DNA of 64,000 nt from Hyphomicrobiales bacterium (GTDB taxonomy: Bacteria > Pseudomonadota > Alphaproteobacteria > Rhizobiales > Rhizobiaceae), in NCBI GenBank assembly GCA_900472605.1, contig UCJD01000027.1, positions 2,362-66,361 on the forward strand. The letters are read 5' to 3'. Below, piece after piece: positions 56,275-64,000 of the stretch. A program made the translations under genes and the position numbers. Under the pieces are notes generated by a model. That model saw only the letters and a program-made list of their open reading frames with translations. It did not search any database and was not told where the DNA came from. Within the stretch, counting starts at the first letter, position 1. Each line of letters starts with the position of its first letter.

Positions 56275-57051
56275 ATGGCTCATTGGGGCAAACGCATTCT
56301 CATCTCCGCCTTGGCGGGCCTGATGGCCGTTCCATCAGACGCCGCCGAAGTCGTGCATCGCACGGAATACAAGGTCGCGCTCGGCATCCTCACCATCGCG
56401 CGCGCCGCCTTCATGACCCGCATCGAGGACGACAAGACCTATCGCGTCTCCGGCGACATCAGCTCGGCCGGCCTGGCCGACCTCGTGACCACGATCTCGG
56501 CCAAGACCAGCGTCGATGGCCAGCTGCGCGGCAACCGCATGCAGGCGACCCACTATCTGCTCTATTACAAGAGCGGCAAGCGCGCCCGCACCTATGATGT
56601 CCGCTACTCCAACGGCAACATTACCTCGACGACCGTGAAGCCGCCGCGCCAGCCGCCAAAGAACTGGGTCAACGTCCCCGCAAGCGACATGCGTGCCGTG
56701 CTCGATCCCATTTCCGGCCTGATCTTCCCGGCCGATACCAATGTCTGCGCGCAGAAACTGCCGATCTACGATGGCGAGATGCGCATGGACCTCGTGCTGT
56801 CGCCGAGCGGATCGAAGGATTTTTCCACGGAAGGCTTCACCGGCAAGGCAACGGTCTGCAACGTGCGCTTCGTCCCGCGATCCGGTTACAAGAAGGGCCG
56901 CAGCGACATCGAGTATTTGAGCAAGAGCAGCCGCATGGAAATCTGGTTTGCCAAGGCCGACGCCGCCAACGTCATAGCGCCTGTCTTCGTTCGTATCCCG
57001 ACCCAATACGGGCCGGTGACCATCACGGCGGTGAAGTACAGCGCGAGCTGA
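56275..57051 (+). CDS. DUF3108 exported protein
   Basis: A 258-residue periplasmic or envelope protein with a short signal peptide (MAHWGKRILISALAGLMAVP, cleavage near SDA) and the DUF3108 beta-rich body: EYKVALGILTIARAAF, LLYYKSGKRARTYDVRYSNG and VLDPISGLIF. The family has no known activity. It is divergent from rpmB with 257 bp between and is followed 60 bases later by a hairpin terminator. Confidence 0.85.
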   Translation: MAHWGKRILISALAGLMAVPSDAAEVVHRTEYKVALGILTIARAAFMTRIEDDKTYRVSGDISSAGLADLVTTISAKTSVDGQLRGNRMQATHYLLYYKSGKRARTYDVRYSNGNITSTTVKPPRQPPKNWVNVPASDMRAVLDPISGLIFPADTNVCAQKLPIYDGEMRMDLVLSPSGSKDFSTEGFTGKATVCNVRFVPRSGYKKGRSDIEYLSKSSRMEIWFAKADAANVIAPVFVRIPTQYGPVTITAVKYSAS

Positions 57052-57111
57052 CGGGGCGACTTGAGCCCCGCCGCGAGGCAACGATCGACCTGAACAGCGC
57101 TCCACAAATGA

Positions 57112-57137
57112 AGAGTGCGGCAACCATGCCGCACTCT
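57112..57137 (+). terminator. Hairpin terminator of the DUF3108 gene
   Basis: AGAGTGCGGC and GCCGCACTCT form a perfect 10-bp stem with a six-base loop. A moderately U-rich tail (GTTGCTGATTTTG) follows. The remaining bases to 57277 show no gene. Confidence 0.65.
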
Positions 57138-57277
57138 GTTGCTGATTTTGATCCTGACGGTCCCGGGCTTCGCCGAATCCAGCTGGCGGTTCGCGCTCGC
57201 CTGCCGCTTGGTGGCAGGCGGCGCTATCCTCGCTGCTCGGTCCGCAACAATACGGGCTCGGCAGGCGCGGCTGCCGA

Positions 57278-58027
57278 TCAACGCATCGCGATGACCATCT
57301 TGCAGAGTTTGACGAGGCTGCCGTCGAAGCCGCCACCACCACCGGCCAGGATATCCTTGCAACGAACCTTCATCTTCGCCCGATCGCCGGACGACATGTC
57401 GTTGAAGGCCTGAAGCTGCCTGTTGTTGAGGTTGCTTCGTCCGTTGTTACCGTTGCTGCCCGTGTTTGTGCCATTCGGGTTCGACGGGTTATTCGGATTA
57501 TTCGGATTGGTCGGGTTCCGCGGATCATCCGGATCGATACCGGGAACGCCGAGGCCCAGATTGAGCAGCGTGCGGCCGCCGAGACCGACATTGGCCTTGG
57601 CCGTCGCCAAGCCGCCGGAGCCACCGACCGTGGCGCCGACGTTGCTGTTGAGACCTCTGGATCCGCCGACGCTCGCGGTGTTTCCAACGCTCAGACCGCC
57701 GCCTGAACCACTACCGACAGATGTGTTTGTGTTGACGCCGCCGGAGCCGCCGACCGAGGCGGAGACGCCGAGACTACCACTTGAACTGGTGCCGACGTTT
57801 GCATTGACTCCACTGGAGCCGCCCACCGACGCGGTTGCAACGGAGCCGCTGCCGCCGACTGTTGCATTCACGCCGCTGGCGCCGCCGAGCGATACGCTGA
57901 GACCATTGCTGGTCCCGATGCTGAGACCGTTGCTACCGCCGACGTCAAAGGCGCTCGCGGGCAGAGGAGCCAGAAAAGCGGCGCAACTTACGGCCAGGAC
58001 AGCATATTTCGATGCATTAAAGTTCAT
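57278..58027 (-). CDS. Gly/Ser/Asn-rich repetitive exported protein
   Basis: A 249-residue protein with a signal peptide (MNFNASKYAVLAVSCAAFLA, cleavage after PASA). A region of about 130 residues follows, built from short repeats such as ASVGGSSGVNANVG and VSASVGGSGGVNTNT. Next is a Pro/Asn run (NPTNPNNPNNPSNPNGTN) and then a conserved-looking C-terminal domain of 45 residues, NNRQLQAFNDMSSGDRAKMK to the end, with two cysteines. GGAGGTTGG precedes the ATG. It is probably a surface or periplasmic protein of unknown role; the repeats may form a beta-solenoid. Confidence 0.75.
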   Translation of the reverse strand: MNFNASKYAVLAVSCAAFLAPLPASAFDVGGSNGLSIGTSNGLSVSLGGASGVNATVGGSGSVATASVGGSSGVNANVGTSSSGSLGVSASVGGSGGVNTNTSVGSGSGGGLSVGNTASVGGSRGLNSNVGATVGGSGGLATAKANVGLGGRTLLNLGLGVPGIDPDDPRNPTNPNNPNNPSNPNGTNTGSNGNNGRSNLNNRQLQAFNDMSSGDRAKMKVRCKDILAGGGGGFDGSLVKLCKMVIAMR

Positions 58028-58429
58028 TCCAACCTCCACGAGATGCTGCCAGAGCCCAATGCTCAGGCAGTCGAAACCAATGAAGGGAAGCGCGCATTCC
58101 CGAAGCGGCGGACTGTAACCAAGGGTGGAAGACTACCCGCCTCTACATGAAAACAAGAATATGCGTAAATTCTAACATTTCAACGTATTTCGCGTATAGG
58201 TTTTGCAAGCCTCGCGGGAGGGATAATATATTATGAACACCTAATGAAAAATACTGACACAACCACAGACATATGAAGACCCAAATGGGACGGATTGCAG
58301 CAGGATGAGACGCCCCGGTGGAATGAGGCGAAACAGGGGCGGCCTATCTGTACCCGTCCTGGAATATAAGCGCTGATTTATACAATCAAAGATACACATT
58401 GCCGAAAATAGGTCGCGCGCCAAAATGAA
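58028..58429. other. Intergenic region, AT-richer than its surroundings
   Basis: About 400 bases between the Gly/Asn-rich protein and the chemoreceptor terminator. It contains AT-rich stretches near 58150-58240. I find no supported gene, tRNA or clear hairpin. It must carry the promoter of the Gly/Asn-rich gene. Confidence 0.5.
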
Positions 58430-58463
58430 ACGGCCGGCAGCGCCTTCAAGCGATGCCGGCCGT
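58430..58463 (-). terminator. Rho-independent terminator of the chemoreceptor gene
   Basis: ACGGCCGGCA and TGCCGGCCGT form a perfect 10-bp stem 22 bases after the stop. On the minus strand the tail is TTCATTTTGG. Confidence 0.75.
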
Positions 58464-58485
58464 CTCGTTCATTCTGATATGACGA

Positions 58486-60240
58486 TCAGAATTCTTCCCA
58501 ACTGTCCGCGGCTGGCGCGGCCATGCCGTGCGCTCTGGCCACGCGCGACACCAGATGCAGCGCTGGCGAAGTCGGCGCCCTGGAGGCCGGCCTGATGGCA
58601 TAGGCCTCGCTCAGCTTGAACTGTGCGAGCAACCCGCGCAGCGCCTCCGCTTCCGCCGCGAGCTTGTGGCTTGCCGCTGTGCTTTCCTCGACCATGGCCG
58701 CGTTCTGCTGCGTGGATTGGTCGAGCTGGTTGACCGCCTGATTGATCTCCTTCAGCCCTGTGGCCTGTTCTTTCGAACCCTCGACGATCGCCACAACATT
58801 GACATTGATGTCGTTGACCTGACTGACGATGGTCTCCAGCGCCTTTCCCGTCTGCCCGACCAGATCGACCCCGTTGCGCACCAGCTCGCTGGACTTGGTG
58901 ATCAGCGACTTGATCTCCTTGGCGGCACTTGCCGAGCGCTGCGCCAGTTCGCGCACCTCCTGCGCCACGACAGCAAAGCCCTTGCCCGCCTCGCCCGCCC
59001 GCGCCGCCTCGACGCCGGCGTTGAGAGCAAGAAGATTGGTCTGGAACGCGATGTCATCGATGACGCCGATGATATTGGTGATCTCGCGCGACGACTGCTC
59101 GATCTGATCCATCGCCGCCACGGCGCTGCGAACGACCTGGCCGGATTGCTCCGCCCCTTTCTTGGTCTGGGAAACCAGCTTGCCGGCCTCGTCGGCGCGA
59201 TAGCTGGAATCGTTGACCGTGGTGGTGATCTCCTCCAGCGCTGCCGCGGTCTCTTCGACGGACGCCGCCTGCTGCTCGGTCCGCTTGGAGAAGGCGTCGG
59301 CCGTCGAACCGATCTCGCGGGAACCGGCTGCGATCGCATGCGCGTTTTCGCCGACGGTCTTCATGGTCTCCGAGAGCCGGGCGATCGTCGCGTTGAAATC
59401 ATGCCGCAGCTGTTCCATCGAGGGTACGAAGCCGGTGTCCACCGTCTTCGTCAGATCGCCCTCGGAAAGCCCCCGCAGGCCCTGCCCAAGCAGGCTGATG
59501 GCGCTCATGCGCTGCGTCACGTCGGTGGCGAACTTCACCACCTTATAGACCCGGCCGTTGGCATCCGTGATCGGGTTATAGGCCGCCTGGATCCAGATCT
59601 CCTTGCCGCCCTTTCCGTAGCGAACGAACTCGTTGGCGATGAACTCGCCAGCCGCCAATCGGCGCCAGAAGTTGGCGTATTCCTCGGTGCGCGCATAGGA
59701 AGGCTCACAGAACATGCTGTGATGCTTGCCCACAATCTCGTGAAGCGAATAGCCAAGACCGTTGCAGAAGTTTTCGTTGGCCGTGATGATCTCGCCTGTC
59801 GGCTTGAATTCGATGACCGCCTGCGACCGCGAGATCGCATCCAGCTTGCCGGCGTCCTCGACCGCCTTGTTCTTTGCATCGGTAATGTCGGAAGCAAGCT
59901 TCACGACCTTGAACGGTTTGCCGTGCTTGAAGACCGGGTTGTAGGAGGCCTGAATCCAGATCTCCCGCCCACCCCTGGCCAACCGCTTGTAGGCTCCTGC
60001 ATCATATTCGCCCCGGCCAAGCCGGGCCCAGAAATCGCGATATTCCTGCGACGCCGCCAAGGCCGGCTCGCAGAACATGCTGTGGTGCTTGCCGACGATG
60101 TCAGCAAGACTGTAACCGAGAGTATTGCAGAAATTCTCGTTCGCCTTCAGCACATTGCCCTTCAGATCGAACTCGATGATTGCTTGCGATTTTGAAATCG
60201 CGCCGAGGATATATCCCGCATCAGATGCCAGACCGAACAT
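58486..60240 (-). CDS. Soluble PAS-PAS methyl-accepting chemotaxis protein
   Basis: A 584-residue chemoreceptor without transmembrane helices. Two similar PAS domains (about 10-122 and 132-243), each with KHHSMFCEP, are followed by a HAMP-like linker (about 245-300) and the MCP signalling domain, with the conserved tip [20 protein letters not shown] and EVRELAQRS. The C-terminus is DSWEEF, resembling the xWxxF pentapeptide that tethers CheR or CheB. I start at MFGLASDAG, preceded by AAGGGGA; the frame is open 43 codons upstream. The signal is presumably intracellular (redox, ligand or energy state). It stands alone, with an orphan cheW at the other end of the window. Confidence 0.92.
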   Translation of the reverse strand: MFGLASDAGYILGAISKSQAIIEFDLKGNVLKANENFCNTLGYSLADIVGKHHSMFCEPALAASQEYRDFWARLGRGEYDAGAYKRLARGGREIWIQASYNPVFKHGKPFKVVKLASDITDAKNKAVEDAGKLDAISRSQAVIEFKPTGEIITANENFCNGLGYSLHEIVGKHHSMFCEPSYARTEEYANFWRRLAAGEFIANEFVRYGKGGKEIWIQAAYNPITDANGRVYKVVKFATDVTQRMSAISLLGQGLRGLSEGDLTKTVDTGFVPSMEQLRHDFNATIARLSETMKTVGENAHAIAAGSREIGSTADAFSKRTEQQAASVEETAAALEEITTTVNDSSYRADEAGKLVSQTKKGAEQSGQVVRSAVAAMDQIEQSSREITNIIGVIDDIAFQTNLLALNAGVEAARAGEAGKGFAVVAQEVRELAQRSASAAKEIKSLITKSSELVRNGVDLVGQTGKALETIVSQVNDINVNVVAIVEGSKEQATGLKEINQAVNQLDQSTQQNAAMVEESTAASHKLAAEAEALRGLLAQFKLSEAYAIRPASRAPTSPALHLVSRVARAHGMAAPAADSWEEF

Positions 60241-60508
60241 TCCCATCCCCTTAGCCTGCGGCGCCATCCATTGGCGTTGCGCGTTGTTGCGAGAGGCATC
60301 GGGAACGCGTGTTTCCGAAGATTTATGGGGCAAATCCTGAGGGAAGATTACAACTATCTCAGATCGCAATCACCGAAGCTCTCACAACCGATGATCATGC
60401 CGGGAGAGTTAACGCCGAGTATACAACAAATATCTAATTTAAGGTCGCAGCCCTGCGAAAACTCATAGTGTATTTCTTATATTTCAGAAACAGCGCGGCC
60501 GCCCAATG

Positions 60509-60537
60509 AAAAAGGGCGCCCCTCAGGACGCCCTTTT
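60509..60537 (-). terminator. Rho-independent terminator of the DUF4167 gene
   Basis: AAAAGGGCG and CGCCCTTTT pair over a ten-base loop, with a U-run on the minus strand, 30 bases after the DUF4167 stop. The 270 bases up to the chemoreceptor start (60241-60508) hold no gene. An AT-rich stretch around 60420-60480 (containing TATACT on the minus strand) may be the chemoreceptor promoter. Confidence 0.75.
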
Positions 60538-60566
60538 GAACATACCGACTAATCAGGCCATACGGC

Positions 60567-61496
60567 TTATTCAGAAGCGGCATCGGCCAAGGCAGGCGCT
60601 TCGCCGGCACCGGCATCGCCTTCGGCTGCAGCTTCGCCTTCCGCGCGGCGCGGACGGCGCGGACGCGGGGTCGCAGCGCGACGGCGCGGCTGGCGGGTCG
60701 TTGCCGCACCGCTTTCTTCGTCCATCGACACCTCGGCCGGAATGCCTTCGATCTCCGGCTGCGGGCCGGTACCGTCGATCACCTCAGGCTGTGGCTGGGC
60801 GGCCGCTGCAACCGGTGCCGGACGCTCTTCGCGACGGCGCGGCTGGCGAGCTGGACGCTCTTCGCTGCGGGGCTGCTCCTCGGCGCGCGGCTGCGGCTGT
60901 GGCTGCTCTTCGCTGCGGGGCTGCTCTTCCGCGCGACGCGGCTGCTCCTCGTCGCGGCGCTGGCGCTGCTCGTTGTTGAAGCGGCGCGGCTGCTCGTCCG
61001 AACGACGGCCCTGCTGCTCGTCATTCTGACGGCGCGGCTGCTCATCATTGTTGCGGCGCTGCTGGTGCTCCTGCTGCTGGCGCGGCGGCTGTACCACCAC
61101 AACATCGTCATTGTCGCCACCGTCCATCTCGTCGCCATCACGCTCAATGCCGTCACGGTCGAATTCGCCGCGGTCGTCGCGCTGGAAGCGTTCCTGCATC
61201 TGCGCCTGTGCGGCGGCAATGATGCGGTAGTAGTGTTCGGCGTGCTGCAGGTAGTTCTCAGCCATCACGCGGTCGCCGGAGCTTTGCGCATCGCGACCGA
61301 GCTGCGAATACTTTTCGGCGATGTGCTGCGCGGTGCCACGGATCTTAACGTCTGGGCCGGAGCTGTCGTAGGTCCGCGTCAGCGGGTTGCCACCCTTGCG
61401 GTTGAAGTTGTTGTTGTTGTTATTGTTGTTTCCGCCGCCGCCGCCGTTGTTGTTGGTACGCCCGCGACCGCGTTTGTTCTGCTGTCCTGGCCTCAT
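60567..61496 (-). CDS. DUF4167 protein with low-complexity tail
   Basis: A 309-residue protein. The N-terminus is RNA-binding-like and Gly/Asn/Arg-rich (a run of eight Asn near residue 24). It precedes the conserved DUF4167 helical domain (about 35-105): RTYDSSGPDVKIRGTAQHIA and DRVMAENYLQHAEHYYRIIA. The remainder is low-complexity, with many repeats of EEQPR, RSEEQP and RRNNDEQP. Function unknown; the family is common in alphaproteobacteria and sits downstream of prmC. Both tails look disordered. Confidence 0.88.
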   Translation of the reverse strand: MRPGQQNKRGRGRTNNNGGGGGNNNNNNNNFNRKGGNPLTRTYDSSGPDVKIRGTAQHIAEKYSQLGRDAQSSGDRVMAENYLQHAEHYYRIIAAAQAQMQERFQRDDRGEFDRDGIERDGDEMDGGDNDDVVVVQPPRQQQEHQQRRNNDEQPRRQNDEQQGRRSDEQPRRFNNEQRQRRDEEQPRRAEEQPRSEEQPQPQPRAEEQPRSEERPARQPRRREERPAPVAAAAQPQPEVIDGTGPQPEIEGIPAEVSMDEESGAATTRQPRRRAATPRPRRPRRAEGEAAAEGDAGAGEAPALADAASE

Positions 61497-61821
61497 CGAT
61501 CGTTCACCTGAATTCTCTGTTTGTGTGGAGTGATGGCACCCTTAACCGTGGTCGGTGGTCCGACTCAGGGTATTCGTGCCGCAAGCATAATGCGCCTTTG
61601 CGCCAACCTGCCGCTTGTTCTCAAGTCAGTTTGACTGATTCACGCATTGGGTCGTGTTCAACCTTTGAAACTCTCGTTTAAGAGAGTGGACCCCCGAGGC
61701 CGAGCTAGCTTCGAACGAACAATCGTTCTGACCTATCTCTCCAATACGTGGGGGCAACCTATATTGCTTCCCGTTTAAATCCAAGCCTTTTCTTCGCAAT
61801 GACACCAATGGACCAGTCTAT
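61497..61821. other. Intergenic region between prmC and the DUF4167 gene
   Basis: 325 bases without a supported gene. A small palindrome TCAGT-TTG-ACTGA stands at 61626-61638, and a weak hairpin with AACTCTCG/GAGAGTG-like arms near 61670-61690. The DUF4167 promoter should be here; no sigma-70 match is convincing. Confidence 0.4.
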
Positions 61822-62721
61822 TCAGCCGCTTGTTGCCAACAAGTGACGGGCGAACACCAGCACACGGTCGTTGTGGCCGTAATCCTTCACCGATTCCAAG
61901 CATTTGAAGCCTTCAGCCTCAAAAACCTCGGTCACTTCCGTTCGCTGATCGTAGCCTATCTCAAGCCCTATAACACCGTCTGGATGCATGAACCTTGCGG
62001 CATCCTTGGCAATGGAACGGTAGGCGTCAAGCCCATCCCTGCCGCCATCCAGTGCGGCAGCCGGATCAAATTTTGTCACTTCGGGAGCAAGAGTGTCAAC
62101 GACACTGGACGCTATATAGGGCGGATTTGAGACAATTGCGTGAAACTTACCATCTATGGCCTGAAACCAGCTGGATCGCACCGCCTTGAAGCGCTGCTGC
62201 AGCCCGTTTCTCTCCGCGTTGGATTGCGCCGTCTTGAGCGCGTCAAGCGAGATATCGCTGCCGATGCCCGATGCCTCGGGACATTCCTTGAGCAGCGCGA
62301 GGCATATCGCCCCGGTTCCCGTTCCCATATCCAGTATATGGAGATGGCCATGCTTTGCCGCAAGGTCTCTCATATAAGGCAGCATGGTATCGACGAGGAT
62401 TTCGGTATCCGGCCTCGGCTCCAGCGTCTCGGCCGAAAGCGACAACGGCAATCCGTAGAACTCGCGCTCACCCAGAATGCGATGCACCGGCTCATGCGCC
62501 AGCCTGCGCACGATCGCGTCCTCTACCCGTGAGGCGGCCGCGTCCTCGATGTGCTCGCCAGCCCGTGTCAGCATCTCGGTCGTCGTCAGCCCGAGCAGCC
62601 CGGAAATCAGCACGCGCGCATCGGCGGCAGGATCCGCAACGGCCGCCTCGGTGAAGCGTCGCCGCGCATCGGCCAGAAGCTGGGAAACCGTCGCGCCGAC
62701 CTGTTTCCCTTTATTGTTCAT
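61822..62721 (-). CDS. prmC: Release-factor glutamine methyltransferase PrmC
   Basis: PrmC methylates the GGQ glutamine of release factors with SAM. The 299-residue product has an N-terminal helical domain (1-90), the SAM-binding [16 protein letters not shown] and the catalytic NPPYIAS. It overlaps prfA by four bases and is therefore translationally coupled to the gene of its substrate, the standard arrangement. Confidence 0.96.
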   Translation of the reverse strand: MNNKGKQVGATVSQLLADARRRFTEAAVADPAADARVLISGLLGLTTTEMLTRAGEHIEDAAASRVEDAIVRRLAHEPVHRILGEREFYGLPLSLSAETLEPRPDTEILVDTMLPYMRDLAAKHGHLHILDMGTGTGAICLALLKECPEASGIGSDISLDALKTAQSNAERNGLQQRFKAVRSSWFQAIDGKFHAIVSNPPYIASSVVDTLAPEVTKFDPAAALDGGRDGLDAYRSIAKDAARFMHPDGVIGLEIGYDQRTEVTEVFEAEGFKCLESVKDYGHNDRVLVFARHLLATSG

Positions 62722-63800
62722 AACTGCTGCTCGCCGAGCTGCGCCAGCTGGCTCGCCTGATAGTCGGCCATCAGCGCATCGACGATCTCGTCGATTTCGC
62801 CGACCATCATCCGGTCGAGCTTGTAGAGCGTCAGGTTGATGCGGTGGTCGGTCACGCGGCCCTGCGGGAAATTATAGGTGCGGATGCGCTCGGATCGGTC
62901 GCCGGAGCCGACCTGGCTCTTGCGGTCGGCGGAGCGCTCGCTGTCGGCGCGCTGGCGCTCGGCGTCGTAGAGGCGTGAACGCAGAACCTGCATCGCCTTG
63001 GCGCGGTTCTGGTGCTGCGACTTTTCCGAACTGGTGACGACGATGCCCGTCGGCAAGTGAGTGATACGAACGGCCGAGTCGGTCGTGTTGACGTGCTGAC
63101 CACCGGCGCCGGACGAGCGCATGGTATCGATCCGGATGTCTTCCTGGCGGATCTCGATGTCGATCTCCTCGGCCTCGGGTAGCACGGCCACGGTCGCCGC
63201 CGACGTATGGATACGCCCGCCCGCTTCCGTCTCCGGCACGCGCTGCACGCGGTGCACCCCGCTCTCGAACTTCAGCTTGGCGAACACGCCCTTGCCGGTA
63301 ATCGTCGCGATGATTTCCTTGAAGCCGCCGGCTTCCCCCTCGCTGGAAGAAAGAACCTCGACCTTCCAGCCGCGTGCCGCCGCATAGCGCTCGTACATGC
63401 GAAACAGATCGCCCGCGAACAACGCCGCTTCGGAGCCACCGGTGCCGGCGCGGATTTCGAGGATGGCACTCTTCTCGTCGGCAGCGTCCTTGGGCAGAAG
63501 CAGGATCTGGATTTCCTGCTCCAGCGCCTCGATCCGTTCCTTGACCTCGGGAAGCTCCATCTCGGCCATATCCCGCATCTCGCGGTCGACGGACTTGTCA
63601 TCAAGCAGCGTCTCGAGATCGGCAAGCTCCGACAAGGCCTTCTCGTAGGCGCGAATCTTCAACACGACGGGCTGCAGCTCGGAATACTCGGAGGCAAGCT
63701 TGACGTAGACGTCGGCCGAAGGGCCGGCCGACATGCGCGCTTCGATCTCGCCGAACCGGCGTTCCAGCTCGCGCATCTTTTCAACGGGAAGCTTCGCCAC
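62718..63800 (-). CDS. prfA: Peptide chain release factor 1
   Basis: RF1 terminates translation at UAA and UAG. The 360-residue product includes the methylated GGQ motif in [17 protein letters not shown] and the anticodon-like tripeptide region near 185-190. There is no ATG: two in-frame GTG codons lie at 63806 and 63800. I choose the second, because GGAG then stands five bases upstream and the protein begins MAKLPVEKM, as in relatives. It is 27 bases after ptsP and overlaps prmC. Confidence 0.96.
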   Translation of the reverse strand: MAKLPVEKMRELERRFGEIEARMSAGPSADVYVKLASEYSELQPVVLKIRAYEKALSELADLETLLDDKSVDREMRDMAEMELPEVKERIEALEQEIQILLLPKDAADEKSAILEIRAGTGGSEAALFAGDLFRMYERYAAARGWKVEVLSSSEGEAGGFKEIIATITGKGVFAKLKFESGVHRVQRVPETEAGGRIHTSAATVAVLPEAEEIDIEIRQEDIRIDTMRSSGAGGQHVNTTDSAVRITHLPTGIVVTSSEKSQHQNRAKAMQVLRSRLYDAERQRADSERSADRKSQVGSGDRSERIRTYNFPQGRVTDHRINLTLYKLDRMMVGEIDEIVDALMADYQASQLAQLGEQQL

Positions 63801-63827
63801 CCTCACTCCAATTCTGTTTGTCTCTGG

Positions 63828-64000
63828 CTACAGAGGGATGTTGTGTGTTTCGGCGAAATGCGCAAGCAGTTCGCGCATCGATGTCGGCGTCGTCGTATCG
63901 TCGAGCGCCTCGTGCATCGCCTTCGAGAGCGCCCCGACGTCGAGACCGAGCAGCATCGCCTTGACCGGACCGATGGAGGCCGGCGACATCGAAACCGAGC
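63828..64000 (-). CDS. ptsP: PTS-Ntr enzyme I PtsP, C-terminal end (partial)
   Basis: The last 56 codons of a gene that runs off the right edge. The translation contains SVSMSPASIGPVKAMLLGLD, the conserved C-terminal signature of PEP-protein phosphotransferases, and ends at HNIPL. Its place upstream of prfA-prmC matches ptsP, the nitrogen-related enzyme I, in rhizobia. The GAF and PEP-utilising domains would lie outside the window. Confidence 0.9.
   Translation of the reverse strand, partial: SVSMSPASIGPVKAMLLGLDVGALSKAMHEALDDTTTPTSMRELLAHFAETHNIPL

Noticed and set aside
58241..58423. 60-codon minus-strand frame in the AT-richer gap before the chemoreceptor terminator
   Set aside because: No ribosome binding site, no domain, and an unusual composition; the gap is better described as non-coding.

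Overview
The window is a GC-rich chromosomal segment of an alphaproteobacterium, most likely a member of the Rhizobiaceae (Rhizobium/Agrobacterium relatives). The evidence is the gene set: a single-enzyme 5-aminolevulinate synthase (hemA), aerobic cobaltochelatase subunits cobS and cobT, proteins with DUF4167, DUF992 and DUF1254 domains, a PrsD/PrsE-like type I exporter next to a GH16 glycanase, PTS-Ntr enzyme I (ptsP), and a short palindromic repeat at the left end of a type common in rhizobial intergenic DNA. All family assignments come from reading the sequence; no database was searched.

Layout. 1-3.6 kb: clpB behind a convincing heat-shock promoter, and an isolated cheW. 3.7-7.3 kb: arginine catabolism (arginase, ornithine aminotransferase) with a divergent Lrp/AsnC regulator, a 35-residue membrane protein and a GNAT acetyltransferase. 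7.4-15.5 kb: tamB (2036 residues, seven 107-residue repeats) and tamA. 15.7-18.7 kb: a glycine-zipper lipoprotein, hemA and dxr. 19-21.6 kb: a run of small exported or membrane proteins of unknown function. 21.6-26.4 kb: a GH16 glycanase with RTX-type repeats and its probable type I exporter (HlyD-like and ABC subunits).

26.66-36.4 kb: an accessory block bounded by tRNA-Arg(CCT) and an IS66-type transposase remnant. It holds two paralogous AraC regulators, each divergent from a short-chain dehydrogenase and each with the same approximately 22-bp motif in the intergenic DNA; an operon SDR-VOC-saccharopine-reductase-like-SnoaL-like-SnoaL-like; and two tandem Tat-exported DUF1254 proteins. This is the least explained part of the window.

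36.4-64 kb: mostly core genes. These are an M20 amidohydrolase, a penicillin-binding carboxypeptidase, a His-rich CobW-family GTPase, an L,D-transpeptidase followed by tusA, accA-xerD-small membrane protein, aroK-aroB-corC-like, DUF2938, bolA, a J-domain protein, cobS-cobT, a phytase-esterase-like protein, an epimerase with a divergent AraC regulator, a queuosine-precursor transporter with a possible preQ1-type leader, rpmB with a clear promoter, a DUF3108 protein, a Gly/Asn-rich exported protein, a soluble PAS-PAS chemoreceptor, and the block ptsP-prfA-prmC-DUF4167 transcribed toward the left.

How the genes work together: arginase and ornithine aminotransferase form two consecutive steps; TamA and TamB form one outer-membrane assembly machine; the ABC and HlyD proteins probably export the adjacent glycanase; aroK and aroB are translationally coupled; CobS and CobT belong to one chelatase; PrmC methylates the release factor PrfA encoded just upstream of it.
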